64,000 nucleotides of DNA. Source: RGIG4034 sp045576455. GTDB taxonomy: Bacteria; Bacillota; Clostridia; Lachnospirales; Lachnospiraceae. Shown one piece after another: positions 44,064 through 54,362 of this stretch (the stretch's first letter is position 1; the number at the start of each line of letters is the position of its first letter). The stretch covers positions 13,975-77,974 of the forward strand of contig JAZNGM010000013.1 of assembly GCA_045576455.1 (NCBI GenBank), given 5' to 3'. Both the position numbers and the translations under genes were made by a program. Below the pieces are notes generated by a model. It had not been told where the DNA came from, did not search any database, and was given only the letters and a program-made list of their open reading frames with translations.

Positions 44064-45830
44064 ATGGAACAATGGTTTCAGCATATGAAAAAAGCAGATT
44101 TCGATGCAGTTGCTAGAGAGTTTTCCATTGATAAAGTCACTGCCCGGCTTATACGTAACCGGGATATTGTGACTCCCGAAGAAATTAAGAAGTATTTGCA
44201 TGCAACGGTGGATGAGTTGTATTCGCCGTTTCTTATGAAGGATATGGACAAGGCTATACGGCTTATTATGGAGACCATAAAGAACCATAAAAAGATACGT
44301 GTAATCGGTGATTATGATATTGACGGTGTATGCTCAACTTATATTTTGGTGAGTGGTCTGAAAAAGCTTTCGGCGGACGTGGATTATGCGATTCCGAATC
44401 GTATTAAAGATGGTTACGGACTTAATATTGCATTAGTGGAAGAGGCCATTTCCGATAAAGTGGACCTTATTATAACATGTGATAACGGTATTTCGGCGTA
44501 TGACCAGATTGCATATGCTGTTCAGCATGGGGTACAGGTTATTGTTACGGATCACCATGAGATACCGTTTGATTATAATGCACAAGGTGAAAAAGTATAC
44601 AAAATACCTAATGCGGATGCCGTAATTGATCCGAAGCAGGAAGCATGCACTTACCCTTTTAAGGAAATATGCGGATGTGTCGTTGCATGGAAGGTAATTA
44701 CCGCACTTTTTTCAGAGGCAGGAGAGCATGAACCGGATGATTATCTTGAAATAGCTGCTTTTGCTACCATAGGTGATGTTATGGAGCTTAAGGATGAAAA
44801 CCGTATCATTGTTAAATACGGGCTTAAGAAAATGCCGCACACTACTAATCAGGGATTAAAGGCGTTAATTGATGTAAATCAGCTTTCGGGAAAAGATATT
44901 GCGGCTTACCATGTAGGGTTCGTATTGGGCCCCTGCATGAATGCTACAGGAAGACTCGATAGTGCCATCCGGGCGCTGCGCATGCTTTTATGTACTAAGA
45001 GAAATGAAGCAATTGGGATTGCCTCGGAATTGAAAGAATTAAATGACAGCAGAAAAGATATGACGTTAAAAAATACTGCCCTTGCCATAGCGCAGATAGA
45101 AGAAAGTGCGTTGTTAGAAGACAAGGTACTGGTGGTTTATCTTTCTAAGTGTCATGAAAGCTTAGCCGGTATCATTGCGGGACGTTTGCGGGAAAAGTAT
45201 GACAGACCGTCTTTTGTGCTTACGGATTCGGAAGAAGGCGTTAAAGGCTCCGGAAGAAGCATTGAAGCATATGATATGTATGAAGAACTTAATAAATGTA
45301 AAGACTTACTGACGAAGTTTGGCGGACACAAAATGGCGGCAGGCGTATCCCTTAAAAAAGAAAACGTTGATAAATTAAGGCTTGCATTAAATGAGAATAC
45401 GGTCCTTAAACAGGAGGATCTTGTGAACCGTATTTATATTGATGTGGAACTTCCGATGGGATATGTGACGCAGGATTTGATTCAGGAATTTGATTTACTG
45501 GAACCTTTTGGTAATGCGAACCCCAAGCCGGTTTTTGCATTAAGAAATCTTAAGTTTATGTCCATGAATGTCTTTGGAAAAGCAAAAAATGCAGTGCGCT
45601 TTTCTGTGCAGGAAGAGAATGGCGGGATAAACGCAAGACATACATTAGTTTATTTTGGGAATATAGATGAGTTTTCATCATATATTGAAGAAAGGTTTTC
45701 TGAAGAACAGCTTGAAAAACTGTTGGCAGGCAAACCGAATGATATTACGTTGTCGGTGTTATATTATCCGTCAATTAATGAATATATGGGAAAAAGACAA
45801 ATCCAGTTTGTTATGCAGGGCTATAAGTAG
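44064..45830 (+). CDS. recJ: Single-stranded-DNA exonuclease RecJ
   Basis: Degrades ssDNA 5' to 3' in recombination and repair. The 588 residues contain the DHH-family motifs: VIGDYDIDGVCST (about residues 80-92), ITCDNGISAY, the DHH motif in VTDHHEIPFD, and a DHHA1 region with GRSIEAYDMYEEL and FGGHKMAAGVSL. The C-terminal OB-fold region covers the last 130 residues. A GGAGG site lies 8 nt before the ATG. The chain has the compact clostridial length. A hairpin follows at 45871. Confidence 0.92.
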   Translation: MEQWFQHMKKADFDAVAREFSIDKVTARLIRNRDIVTPEEIKKYLHATVDELYSPFLMKDMDKAIRLIMETIKNHKKIRVIGDYDIDGVCSTYILVSGLKKLSADVDYAIPNRIKDGYGLNIALVEEAISDKVDLIITCDNGISAYDQIAYAVQHGVQVIVTDHHEIPFDYNAQGEKVYKIPNADAVIDPKQEACTYPFKEICGCVVAWKVITALFSEAGEHEPDDYLEIAAFATIGDVMELKDENRIIVKYGLKKMPHTTNQGLKALIDVNQLSGKDIAAYHVGFVLGPCMNATGRLDSAIRALRMLLCTKRNEAIGIASELKELNDSRKDMTLKNTALAIAQIEESALLEDKVLVVYLSKCHESLAGIIAGRLREKYDRPSFVLTDSEEGVKGSGRSIEAYDMYEELNKCKDLLTKFGGHKMAAGVSLKKENVDKLRLALNENTVLKQEDLVNRIYIDVELPMGYVTQDLIQEFDLLEPFGNANPKPVFALRNLKFMSMNVFGKAKNAVRFSVQEENGGINARHTLVYFGNIDEFSSYIEERFSEEQLEKLLAGKPNDITLSVLYYPSINEYMGKRQIQFVMQGYK

Positions 45831-45870
45831 TAGGCGGAACAGAAGGATATGGTTATATAGTGAAAAACAA

Positions 45871-45897
45871 GAATCCCAAGGGAGTACCTTGGGATTC
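45871..45897 (+). terminator. Hairpin after recJ
   Basis: GAATCCCAAGG and CCTTGGGATTC form a perfect 11-bp stem around a 5-nt loop. The downstream sequence CGGTTTCTT is only moderately T-rich. Confidence 0.65.
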
Positions 45898-46051
45898 CGG
45901 TTTCTTATGAGGGGGGAGATAGTAGTTTTTCAACTATCCATATATATAATATTCAATAAATGTGTTCAAAGTGTGACCAGATTGTAAAGAAAAAAGAAAG
46001 ATTTTTTGGATTTTTCATATATATTTATTAAGAAATTGTTCGGAAGTATAT

Positions 46052-47539
46052 ATGAAGCTTTCTGATTTTTTAACAGAAAATTTATATCGGTGCATTTTAC
46101 AAAGTGATATAATTGAGGTGGAAGCGCTTTCCTGTGATTCAAGGAAAGCCACGAAAAACTGTGCTTTTTTTATGACGGCGGATGTGTGTTATGAAAGTGT
46201 ATCTTATGCGCAGGAAGCCATAGAAAAGGGTGCCATAGTCATTATTGCCGATTGCGACAAATTGAAGTCCCGTTATTTGAATGAACTTAAGAAAATATGT
46301 GAAGCCGGTGGTCTGTCCCTGTATTTGGCAAGGAAAATACGGCGTGCCTTAGCGTGTGCGGCTAAAAAGTTTTACGGGATGCCGGATTCCGGTATGACGA
46401 TTATCGGTATTACCGGAACGAAGGGAAAGACAACTACCGCTTTCTTTTTGAATGAAATATTAAGAAATGCGGGAATAAAAACAGGAATTATAGGAACAAA
46501 CGGTGTGTTTTATGATAATATAAGGGAAGCAACCCGGAATACCACACCGGATGCCATTGACTGTTTTAGGATTCTTAGAAAAATGAGGGATATGGGCATT
46601 ATGACCGTCATTATGGAAGTATCCTCGCAGGCAATGAAAATGGACCGGGTATATGGTATACGTTTTGCATACGGTGTATTTACCAATATAGGACACGACC
46701 ATATTAGTCCTAAGGAGCATGCTTCGATGAAGGAGTATGTCTGTTGCAAGAGCCTTTTGTTTAAGCAGTGTGACGTGGCATGGCTTAATGCCGGGGACAG
46801 ATATGCAGGTTATATGAAAAGACGGGCGCTTTCAGAATGTTTTTTTTACGGCGGAAAGAGAAATTCAAGTCTGTATATTTTGCGTAGCCGCGTTGCAATG
46901 GAAAACGGTAAGATGAAGTCCTGTTTTACGACAGGTGGTATGGAAAGCCTTGAATATGAACTATCTGTTCCGGGCAGGTTTAATATCGAAAATGCTTTGC
47001 CCGCGATTGCTATAGCAAGAAATATGGGGATTTCGTATCTGTTACGTAAAAGAGCCCTTTCAAGTATAGTATTAAAGGGACGCATGGAAAGTATAACAAT
47101 GCAAAACGGTGCTGTTTTTATTATTGATTATGCACATAATGCCATGAGTTTAAAGGGATTATTGCTTGCGGTACGGGAATATAACCCGCGGCGTATCCTG
47201 TGCATTTTCGGCTGCGGAGGAAACCGTGCGGTTTCAAGACGCTATGAGATGGGTGCCGTAAGCGGGAAATATGCGGATGTAACCATAATCACTTCGGATA
47301 ATCCGCGGGATGAAAATCCGGAGCGCATCATGGATATGATAGAAGAGGGTATAAGGAAAACCGGTGGCGCTTACCGGCGTGTCGCTGACCGTAAACAGGC
47401 AGTGAAGACGGCGTATAAGATGTCGCGCAAAGGAGATATACTTATCCTTGCCGGAAAAGGACACGAGGATTACCAGGAAATAAACGGCGTTTTATATCAA
47501 ATGGACGAACGTAAGATGATAGAGGAATGTAATGAATAA
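46052..47539 (+). CDS. murE: UDP-MurNAc tripeptide ligase, MurE-like
   Basis: Adds the third amino acid to the peptidoglycan stem peptide. The 495 residues show the Mur-ligase ATP site GITGTKGKTTTAFFL (about residues 117-131), FTNIGHDHI, DYAHNAMSLKGLL and SDNPRDENP. The DNPR tetrad is the form associated with meso-diaminopimelate rather than lysine. The C-terminal GKGHEDYQEI is also typical. The gene lies apart from other mur genes, so it may be a second MurE paralog. The ATG is preceded only by a weak GGAAG. It overlaps priA by 8 bp. Confidence 0.88.
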   Translation: MKLSDFLTENLYRCILQSDIIEVEALSCDSRKATKNCAFFMTADVCYESVSYAQEAIEKGAIVIIADCDKLKSRYLNELKKICEAGGLSLYLARKIRRALACAAKKFYGMPDSGMTIIGITGTKGKTTTAFFLNEILRNAGIKTGIIGTNGVFYDNIREATRNTTPDAIDCFRILRKMRDMGIMTVIMEVSSQAMKMDRVYGIRFAYGVFTNIGHDHISPKEHASMKEYVCCKSLLFKQCDVAWLNAGDRYAGYMKRRALSECFFYGGKRNSSLYILRSRVAMENGKMKSCFTTGGMESLEYELSVPGRFNIENALPAIAIARNMGISYLLRKRALSSIVLKGRMESITMQNGAVFIIDYAHNAMSLKGLLLAVREYNPRRILCIFGCGGNRAVSRRYEMGAVSGKYADVTIITSDNPRDENPERIMDMIEEGIRKTGGAYRRVADRKQAVKTAYKMSRKGDILILAGKGHEDYQEINGVLYQMDERKMIEECNE

Positions 47540-49757
47540 CAGGTTTGCACGTATTATTGTGGATATTTCACATGAAAAACTGGATAAAGCCTTCAGCTAT
47601 AAAATTCCCGAAGACCTTATGGATAAGGTGACGCCGGGAACACAGGTAATGATACCTTTCGGCGCCGGAAATAAGCTGATAAAAGGATATGTGTTAGAAT
47701 GCACGGATACGGTTGATTTTGACATAAGTAAGGTAAAAGAAATTGCTTATGTTGTTGAAAAACAGGTGCAGGCAGAAGGAAATTCCATACGGCTTGCGGC
47801 GTGGATGAAGGAGCAGTACGGTTCGACGTTGATTACAGCATTAAAAACAGTGCTGCCCGTAAAAAAAGAAATAAAAGGTATTGTTAAAAAGACAGTCTGC
47901 TCCAATTTAAACAAAGATGAATGGGTTGAATGTATAAAGAATTATAAGAAAAGTCAGACGGCGCGGTTGCGTCTTGCGACGGAACTAATGAATACACCGC
48001 AGATATCGTATGAGCTCGTAGTTGAAAAACTTGCGGTTTCCCCAACGGTAATAAAAGCGATGGAAAACGAGGGGCAACTTACCATAATGGAAGAGGGTGT
48101 TTTCAGAAATCCCATTATGGGTGTATCCAAGGAACCGTTGCTTGAGCCGTCAAAAGAACAGCAATATATCATAGATGACATTACAAGGGATTGCAGACTG
48201 AATGCAAACGGACGTTATCTGATACACGGAATTACAGGCAGCGGCAAGACATTAGTATATATTCATCTGATAAAAAATATTATCGAACAGCAAAAACAGG
48301 CGATTGTGCTGATTCCGGAAATAGCTTTAACGTACCAGACCGTGTTACGGTTCCATAAAGCATTTGGAGAACGGGTGACTTTTGTAAACTCTAAGCTTTC
48401 ACCGGGAGAAAAATATGATCAGTTTGAAAGAGCCAAAAGAGGCGAAGTGGATGTAGTTATCGGGCCGCGTTCAGCCCTGTTTGTACCGTTTAATAATCTC
48501 GGGATGATTATCATTGATGAAGAGCATGAGAGTAGTTATAAGAGTGAATCCATGCCGAAATATCATGCGCGGGAAGTGGCTTTTGAATTGGCTTCCTATT
48601 ATAACGCAGCCGTTGTTTTGGGATCGGCTACCCCTTCCGTTGAAGCAAGTTATATGTGTGAAAAAGGACTTGTAAAAAAATACACACTGACAAGAAGACT
48701 TACGGGAGGAAACCTTCCGACAGTTCAAATCGCAGATTTAAGGGAAGAACTTAAGAACGGTAACCGTACTATTTTCAGTAATGTGCTGCGGGATATGATT
48801 GAGGACAGACTGGAACGCAATGAGCAGATAATTCTTTTTTTGAACCGGAGAGGGTATGCCGGGTTTGTATCGTGCAGAACTTGCGGTACGGTAATGAAGT
48901 GTCCGCACTGTGATGTGTCGTTATCCGAGCACAGGAACGGAACGCTTGTGTGCCATTATTGTGGTTATACTATTCATAAGCCTTCCTTGTGTCCGGTTTG
49001 TAAGTCTAAATATCTGTTGGGCTTTAAAGCGGGAACACAACAGATTGAAGAAGCATTGTGGAGAGAATTTCCGCATGCTAAAACGCTTAGAATGGATGCG
49101 GATACGACCAAGCAGAAAGAAAGCTATGAAGAGATTCTTTCTTCTTTTGCCAACCGTGAAGCGGATATACTGATCGGAACGCAGATGATTGTAAAGGGAC
49201 ATGATTTTCCTTTTGTTACACTGGTCGGCATTCTGGCGGCGGATATATCCTTGCATGCAAGTGATTTCCGTGCCGGAGAAAGAACTTTTGAACTGCTGAC
49301 ACAGGCGGCAGGACGGGCAGGGCGCGGTAACATGCCGGGTGATGTAATTATACAGACATACCAACCCGATAATCCATATATTGTATATGCATCAAAACAG
49401 GATTATAATGCCTTTTATGAGGAAGAAATACAATACCGCGAGTTGATGGAATATCCGCCGGCGGCACATCTTTTGTCGATACAGGTTTTCTCGAAGGCAG
49501 AAGATAAGGGGCAAAAGTTAATACAATGTGTGACGGATTATATAAGGGAAAAGTCGGCAGAAAGTACCGTTAAGATAATAGGACCGGCACCGGCAGGCAT
49601 CGGTAAGATTAAGGATGTGTACCGCTTCGTTACATATGTTAAGGATATTGAAAAAGAACGGTTAATCAAGGTTAAAAATCAGGTAGAGGACTATATGCAG
49701 AATCTTTCGTTAAAGCAGGAGTATATTCAATTTGATTTTGATCCGATGAACATGTAG
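47532..49757 (+). CDS. priA: Primosomal helicase PriA
   Basis: Restarts collapsed replication forks by loading the primosome. The 741-residue 3'-to-5' helicase has an N-terminal DNA-binding domain, Walker A GITGSGKT (about residues 232-239), Walker B IIDEEHESSYK, a Cys-rich zinc-binding insertion (CRTCG, CPHC, CHYC, CPVC; about 455-495), and motif VI region TQAAGRAGRG. It follows murE with an 8-bp overlap and precedes def by 39 bp. The order priA-def-fmt is conserved in Firmicutes. Confidence 0.95.
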   Translation: MNNRFARIIVDISHEKLDKAFSYKIPEDLMDKVTPGTQVMIPFGAGNKLIKGYVLECTDTVDFDISKVKEIAYVVEKQVQAEGNSIRLAAWMKEQYGSTLITALKTVLPVKKEIKGIVKKTVCSNLNKDEWVECIKNYKKSQTARLRLATELMNTPQISYELVVEKLAVSPTVIKAMENEGQLTIMEEGVFRNPIMGVSKEPLLEPSKEQQYIIDDITRDCRLNANGRYLIHGITGSGKTLVYIHLIKNIIEQQKQAIVLIPEIALTYQTVLRFHKAFGERVTFVNSKLSPGEKYDQFERAKRGEVDVVIGPRSALFVPFNNLGMIIIDEEHESSYKSESMPKYHAREVAFELASYYNAAVVLGSATPSVEASYMCEKGLVKKYTLTRRLTGGNLPTVQIADLREELKNGNRTIFSNVLRDMIEDRLERNEQIILFLNRRGYAGFVSCRTCGTVMKCPHCDVSLSEHRNGTLVCHYCGYTIHKPSLCPVCKSKYLLGFKAGTQQIEEALWREFPHAKTLRMDADTTKQKESYEEILSSFANREADILIGTQMIVKGHDFPFVTLVGILAADISLHASDFRAGERTFELLTQAAGRAGRGNMPGDVIIQTYQPDNPYIVYASKQDYNAFYEEEIQYRELMEYPPAAHLLSIQVFSKAEDKGQKLIQCVTDYIREKSAESTVKIIGPAPAGIGKIKDVYRFVTYVKDIEKERLIKVKNQVEDYMQNLSLKQEYIQFDFDPMNM

Positions 49758-49796
49758 AATAGGGTAAAAACCCATAATAGAAATGGAGTAAGAAAA

Positions 49797-50276
49797 ATGG
49801 CTATCAGAACAATCAGGGAATTTGGCGACAGTGTACTTAATAAGGTGTGTAAAGAAGTGAAGGAAATAACGCCGAGAACCATGGAACTTATAGAAGATAT
49901 GGTGGAAACCATGTATGCAAGCGGCGGAGTAGGTCTTGCTGCTCCACAGGTCGGCATATTAAAGCGTATTGTCGTTATAGATACAACCGGCGAGGATTTA
50001 TATATACTTATTAATCCGCGTATTGTGGAAACAAGCGGCGAACAGACCGGGGGCGAGGGATGCTTAAGTCTTCCGGGAAAATCAGGTATTGTAACCAGAC
50101 CGAATTATGTAAAAGCAGTTGCGCTAAATGAAAAACTTGAACCAATCGAAATAGAAGGCACCGAGCTTCTTGCCCGTGCAATATGTCATGAACTGGATCA
50201 TCTTGACGGACATCTATATACGGAAAAGGTCGAAGGTGAGCTTGTTGACGTGAATTATGATGAGGATGAAGAATAA
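49797..50276 (+). CDS. def: Peptide deformylase
   Basis: Removes the formyl group from nascent proteins. The 159 residues contain all three motifs: GVGLAAPQVG (residues 43-52), EGCLSLPG with the metal-binding Cys (about 87-94), and HELDHLDG with two metal-binding His and the catalytic Glu (about 131-138). The C-terminal tail is acidic. The stop codon overlaps the fmt start by one base (TAATG), so the two steps of N-formyl metabolism are translated together. Confidence 0.97.
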   Translation: MAIRTIREFGDSVLNKVCKEVKEITPRTMELIEDMVETMYASGGVGLAAPQVGILKRIVVIDTTGEDLYILINPRIVETSGEQTGGEGCLSLPGKSGIVTRPNYVKAVALNEKLEPIEIEGTELLARAICHELDHLDGHLYTEKVEGELVDVNYDEDEE

Positions 50277-51199
50277 TGAAAATAGTATTTATGGGAACGC
50301 CTGATTTTGCGGTAGGCGCGCTTGAAGCAATTATTAATGCAGGACATGAAGTAGTGTTGTGTGTAACACAACCGGACAAACCTAAGGGAAGAAGCAAGGA
50401 AATGCAGTTCCCGCCGGTTAAGACCTGCGCGGTTTCACACAATATTCCTGTTTTTCAGCCGGTAAGAATTAAAACGCCGGAAGCAATAGAGGTGTTAAGA
50501 CAATACGAAGCGGATATATTTGTCGTAGCAGCTTTTGGACAAATTCTATCTGCCGAAATATTAAATATGCCAAAATACGGATGTGTTAATATTCATGCAT
50601 CCCTGCTTCCTAAATACCGTGGTGCGGCTCCGATTAACTGGGCAATCATAGATGGTGAAGAAGTAACCGGTGTAACCATTATGCAAATGGATGAAGGGCT
50701 TGATACCGGGGACATGTTGCTAAAAGAAGAGGTTGTTATTGAAGCCACTGAAACAGCAGGAACGCTGTTTGATAAATTAATGGAATGCGGTGCAAAGCTT
50801 ATAGTAAAGGCACTTCCTTTAATAGAAGCAGGACAGATAACGCCTGAAAAGCAGGATGACAGCATGACATCTTATGCAAAAATGCTTAAAAAAGAAATTG
50901 GCAGATTAAATTATGAGATGGGCGCACGTCAGATGGAGCATTTAATCAGGGGAGTTAATCCCTGGCCGGGTGCATATACTACGTATAAAGGGAAAACACT
51001 TAAGATATGGAGTGCTGATGTGTCAGACGGAAAAGGAGTACCGGGCACGGTATCTTTTGTCAGCAAGGATGAAATCGGTGTTTACACAGCGGACGGCGTA
51101 ATTGTATTTACGGAAGTCCAGTTAGAAGGAAAAAAGAGAATGCCGGTTAAGGATTTTTTATTAGGAAATGCAGTGAGTGTAGGAGAAACGCTGGCATAA
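50276..51199 (+). CDS. fmt: Methionyl-tRNA formyltransferase
   Basis: Formylates initiator Met-tRNA. The 307 residues begin KIVFMGTPDFAVGALE, and the folate-binding and catalytic region shows VNIHASLLPKYRGAAPINW (about residues 103-121, with the catalytic Asn and His) followed by the catalytic Asp of MDEGLDTGDML. The C-terminal domain binds tRNA. It overlaps def by one base and is followed at 22 bp by a membrane protease gene with GGAGG. Confidence 0.97.
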   Translation: MKIVFMGTPDFAVGALEAIINAGHEVVLCVTQPDKPKGRSKEMQFPPVKTCAVSHNIPVFQPVRIKTPEAIEVLRQYEADIFVVAAFGQILSAEILNMPKYGCVNIHASLLPKYRGAAPINWAIIDGEEVTGVTIMQMDEGLDTGDMLLKEEVVIEATETAGTLFDKLMECGAKLIVKALPLIEAGQITPEKQDDSMTSYAKMLKKEIGRLNYEMGARQMEHLIRGVNPWPGAYTTYKGKTLKIWSADVSDGKGVPGTVSFVSKDEIGVYTADGVIVFTEVQLEGKKRMPVKDFLLGNAVSVGETLA

Positions 51200-51220
51200 A
51201 TCAGTATAAGGAGGAAGAAA

Positions 51221-51928
51221 ATGTACGGATATATTTACGGATACTATTGGGATTGGACTTATTTTCTGCTATTAATAGGTGCAGTGTTGTCACTGATTGC
51301 CTCTGCCAGAGTACAGTCGACTTTTAATAAATATGCTAAGACAAGAAGCATGTCAGGCATGACGGGTGCGGATGCCGCACAGCGTATTTTAAATAATGCA
51401 GGCATTTATGATGTGAGTATAGAAAGGGTAAGCGGACATCTTTCCGATCATTATGATCCGAGAAGCAAAGTGTTACGTTTGTCTGATGCAACATATGCAA
51501 GTAATTCTGTAGCAGCCATCGGTGTGGCAGCCCACGAGTGCGGACATGCCATACAGCATAATCAGGGATACGGACCACTGGTGCTTCGTTCAACCTTGGT
51601 TCCTGCAGCTAACATTGCATCAAAGCTTGGTATTCCGATTATTATTCTGGGCGTTATATTAAGTTACAATTATGTGCTTATCCAGATTGGTATATGGGTG
51701 TTTGCACTGGCTGTTTTAGTGCAGCTTGTAACCTTACCGGTAGAGTTTAATGCGTCAAACCGTGCCGTTACATTACTGGAACAATATGGTATATTGGGAA
51801 GCAATGAAATAAAGCCTTGCAAAAAGGTATTGTCGGCAGCAGCAATGACATACGTTGCGGCAGCGGCATCAGCAGTTCTGTCATTATTACGGTTAATAAT
51901 ATTGTTTGGCAGAAGGCGGGACGATTAG
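51221..51928 (+). CDS. YugP-like membrane zinc metallopeptidase
   Basis: A 235-residue membrane protein. One helix lies near the N-terminus (residues 8-30) and three near the C-terminus, with a zincin motif AAHECGHAIQH at about residues 105-115 in between. A Met-rich or Gly-rich loop and a later Glu in PVEFNAS fit the YugP/neutral zinc metallopeptidase 2 family. The substrate is unknown; the domain faces either side of the membrane. It sits between fmt and rsmB, a common place in Clostridia. AAGGAGGA lies before the ATG. Confidence 0.88.
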   Translation: MYGYIYGYYWDWTYFLLLIGAVLSLIASARVQSTFNKYAKTRSMSGMTGADAAQRILNNAGIYDVSIERVSGHLSDHYDPRSKVLRLSDATYASNSVAAIGVAAHECGHAIQHNQGYGPLVLRSTLVPAANIASKLGIPIIILGVILSYNYVLIQIGIWVFALAVLVQLVTLPVEFNASNRAVTLLEQYGILGSNEIKPCKKVLSAAAMTYVAAAASAVLSLLRLIILFGRRRDD

Positions 51929-51952
51929 AAGTTATAAGAAACGGAGATAATC

Positions 51953-53302
51953 ATGTCAAAGGATAATCCAAGAGAAATAGTGCTGGATATGCTGTTGCTT
52001 TGGGATAAAGAAAAAGAATACGTTAACCGTCTGCTTAATGATGTCCTTAATAAATTTGACTACTTAACAAAAAATGAAAGGGCTTTTATAAGCAGACTTT
52101 TTACGGGGTGCGTAGAGCGGAAGATAGAGCTTGATTACATTATTAACCGGTATGCAAGTATTAAGGTTAATAAGATGAAGCCGCTCATAAGAAATGCTAT
52201 CCGTATGGGTACGTACCAGCTTATGTATATGGATAAAGTGCCGGATAATGCGGCCTGTGACGAAACCATCAAACTGATTAAGAAAAGAGGTTTTGCAGGG
52301 TTAAAAGGATTTGCTAACGGTGTTTTGCGGAATATAGCCAGAAATAAAGAAAACATTACCTATCCTGTGGAAGAAACAATGCGTTTGTCCGTAGTTTATT
52401 CCATGCCGGAATGGATTGTAGACCGTTATGTAAAAGCTTTTGGTAAAGAGGCGGCGGAAGTTATTTTGAAAGCCTACATGGAAGAGCTTCCGGTAACTAT
52501 CCGGGTGGATGAGAATATTCCTGCGCAGGATAAAGAAGCACTGCTTGATGCAATAAGTAAAACAGGAGCAATTATAACAAGGCATGAGTATCTTCCTTAT
52601 GCGTATTGTGTAAAGAATGCAGACGGAATTACAGGCCTGCCGGGCTTTTTGGAAGGGAAGATAATGATTTCCGATGTGAGTTCCATGCTTTCCGTACATA
52701 TTGCAGGAATTAAAAGTAATGACAGGGTGCTGGATGTGTGTGCGGCTCCGGGCGGAAAGACAATGCATGCCGCTACCCGTCTTAACAATACGGGAAAGTT
52801 ATTTTCACGTGACATATCGGAATATAAAGTTTCTTTAATAGAAGAGAATATTTTAAGGACCCAATATAAAAATATAGAAACTAAAGTATGGGATGCGACT
52901 TGTCCTGATGAATCGTTATATGGAACCATGGATGTCGTTATTGCAGACGTGCCGTGCTCCGGACTGGGGGTAATAGGTAAAAAGCAGGATATTAAATATA
53001 ATGCTTCACAAGAAGGTATAGAGGAACTGGTATCCATACAGCAAAACATTCTGGATACGGTTTCCAAATATGTTAAACCGGGCGGAACATTAATATATAG
53101 TACCTGCACCATAACTGAAGAAGAAAATGTTATGAACCGGAAATGGTTCCTTGAAAACTATCCGTTTGAGGCAGTTTCCATAGAAGAACAATTGCCGGAA
53201 GCTTTGAAGAATATTACCGGAACGGACGGCTATCTTATGCTGTTGCCGGGTATCCATAAAACGGATGGATTCTTTATGGCGAAATTCAGGAGAAAAGATT
53301 AA
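51953..53302 (+). CDS. rsmB: 16S rRNA m5C967 methyltransferase RsmB
   Basis: Methylates a cytosine in 16S rRNA. The 449 residues have an N-terminal NusB-like RNA-binding domain (1-135) and a C-terminal SAM-dependent methyltransferase: LDVCAAPGGKTMHAA (about residues 261-275), VIADVPCSGLGVIG with the first catalytic Cys, and IYSTCTITEEEN with the second. These motifs identify the RsmB/Sun subgroup. It is followed by rlmN, another rRNA methyltransferase, 13 bp downstream. Confidence 0.95.
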   Translation: MSKDNPREIVLDMLLLWDKEKEYVNRLLNDVLNKFDYLTKNERAFISRLFTGCVERKIELDYIINRYASIKVNKMKPLIRNAIRMGTYQLMYMDKVPDNAACDETIKLIKKRGFAGLKGFANGVLRNIARNKENITYPVEETMRLSVVYSMPEWIVDRYVKAFGKEAAEVILKAYMEELPVTIRVDENIPAQDKEALLDAISKTGAIITRHEYLPYAYCVKNADGITGLPGFLEGKIMISDVSSMLSVHIAGIKSNDRVLDVCAAPGGKTMHAATRLNNTGKLFSRDISEYKVSLIEENILRTQYKNIETKVWDATCPDESLYGTMDVVIADVPCSGLGVIGKKQDIKYNASQEGIEELVSIQQNILDTVSKYVKPGGTLIYSTCTITEEENVMNRKWFLENYPFEAVSIEEQLPEALKNITGTDGYLMLLPGIHKTDGFFMAKFRRKD

Positions 53303-53315
53303 GAGAGATAACGGA

Positions 53316-54347
53316 ATGGATATTAAGTCGATGACGCTTCCGGAATTGAAGGAGTGTATAAAAGCACTCGGTGAAAAAGAATTCCGTGCAAAGCAGTTAT
53401 ATGAATGGATGCATGTAAAACAGGCAAGAAGCTATGATGATATGCATAACCTTGGTAAAAATCTAATATCGTTACTGAAAGAGCATTATCCGCTTGTAGT
53501 CTTAAATCCGGTTGAAGTGCTTACTTCCAAGGAAGATGGGACGAAGAAGTTTTTGTTTGAACTTGAGGATAAAAATGTTATTGAGAGTGTATGGATGAAG
53601 TATAAGCATGGAAACAGTGTTTGTATTTCTTCTCAGGTAGGATGCCGGATGGGCTGTCGCTTTTGCGCTTCTACGTTGGATGGCCTTGTCAGAAATCTTA
53701 CCCCGTCGGAAATGTTAGACCAGATATATGCCATACGCATGATAACCAATGAACCGGTATCGAATGTGGTTATCATGGGTTCGGGAGAACCTCTCGATAA
53801 TTATGAGAACCTGCTCCGTTTTTTGAGCCTTGTGACAGATGAAAAAGGATTAAACTTAAGTGCCAGAAATATAACCGTATCGACTTGCGGCCTGGTGCCT
53901 AAAATGCTTTCGCTTGCCGAAGAAAAGCTGCAGATAACGTTGGCGTTGTCCCTGCATGCACCCAATGATGAAAAAAGAAAACGCCTGATGCCGGTTGCAA
54001 ACCGGTATAGTGTCAGGGAAGTGGTGGATGCCTGCAGGAACTATTTTGACAAAACGGGGAGACGGATTACCTTTGAATACAGTCTTGTGGCGGGCGAGAA
54101 TGACAGCGAAGAGGATGCCAGGGAATTGGCGGCTCTTATTAAGGATATTAATTGCCATGTAAACCTTATTCCGGTCAATCCGATTAAGGAGCGGGATTAT
54201 AAAGAATCCGCCATGTCTAACATAGTTGTATTTAAAAATAAACTTGAAAAAAACAGAATTAATGTTACTATAAGAAGGGAAATGGGCAGGGATATCAACG
54301 GTGCCTGTGGACAGCTTAGAAGAAGCTATATTAAGAAGAATGATTAA
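53316..54347 (+). CDS. rlmN: 23S rRNA m2A2503 methyltransferase RlmN
   Basis: A radical SAM enzyme that methylates C2 of an adenine in 23S rRNA and of some tRNAs. The 343 residues carry CRMGCRFCAS (about residues 107-116) for the iron-sulfur cluster, GSGEPLDNYEN for SAM binding, a Cys in NITVSTCGLVP, and the methyl-carrying Cys in INGACGQLR at the C-terminus. A Cfr-type enzyme (A2503 C8) is less likely given the context. The ATG at 53316 was chosen; a longer in-frame version would begin inside rsmB. Confidence 0.95.
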   Translation: MDIKSMTLPELKECIKALGEKEFRAKQLYEWMHVKQARSYDDMHNLGKNLISLLKEHYPLVVLNPVEVLTSKEDGTKKFLFELEDKNVIESVWMKYKHGNSVCISSQVGCRMGCRFCASTLDGLVRNLTPSEMLDQIYAIRMITNEPVSNVVIMGSGEPLDNYENLLRFLSLVTDEKGLNLSARNITVSTCGLVPKMLSLAEEKLQITLALSLHAPNDEKRKRLMPVANRYSVREVVDACRNYFDKTGRRITFEYSLVAGENDSEEDARELAALIKDINCHVNLIPVNPIKERDYKESAMSNIVVFKNKLEKNRINVTIRREMGRDINGACGQLRRSYIKKND

Positions 54348-54362
54348 CATAGAGGTGACAAC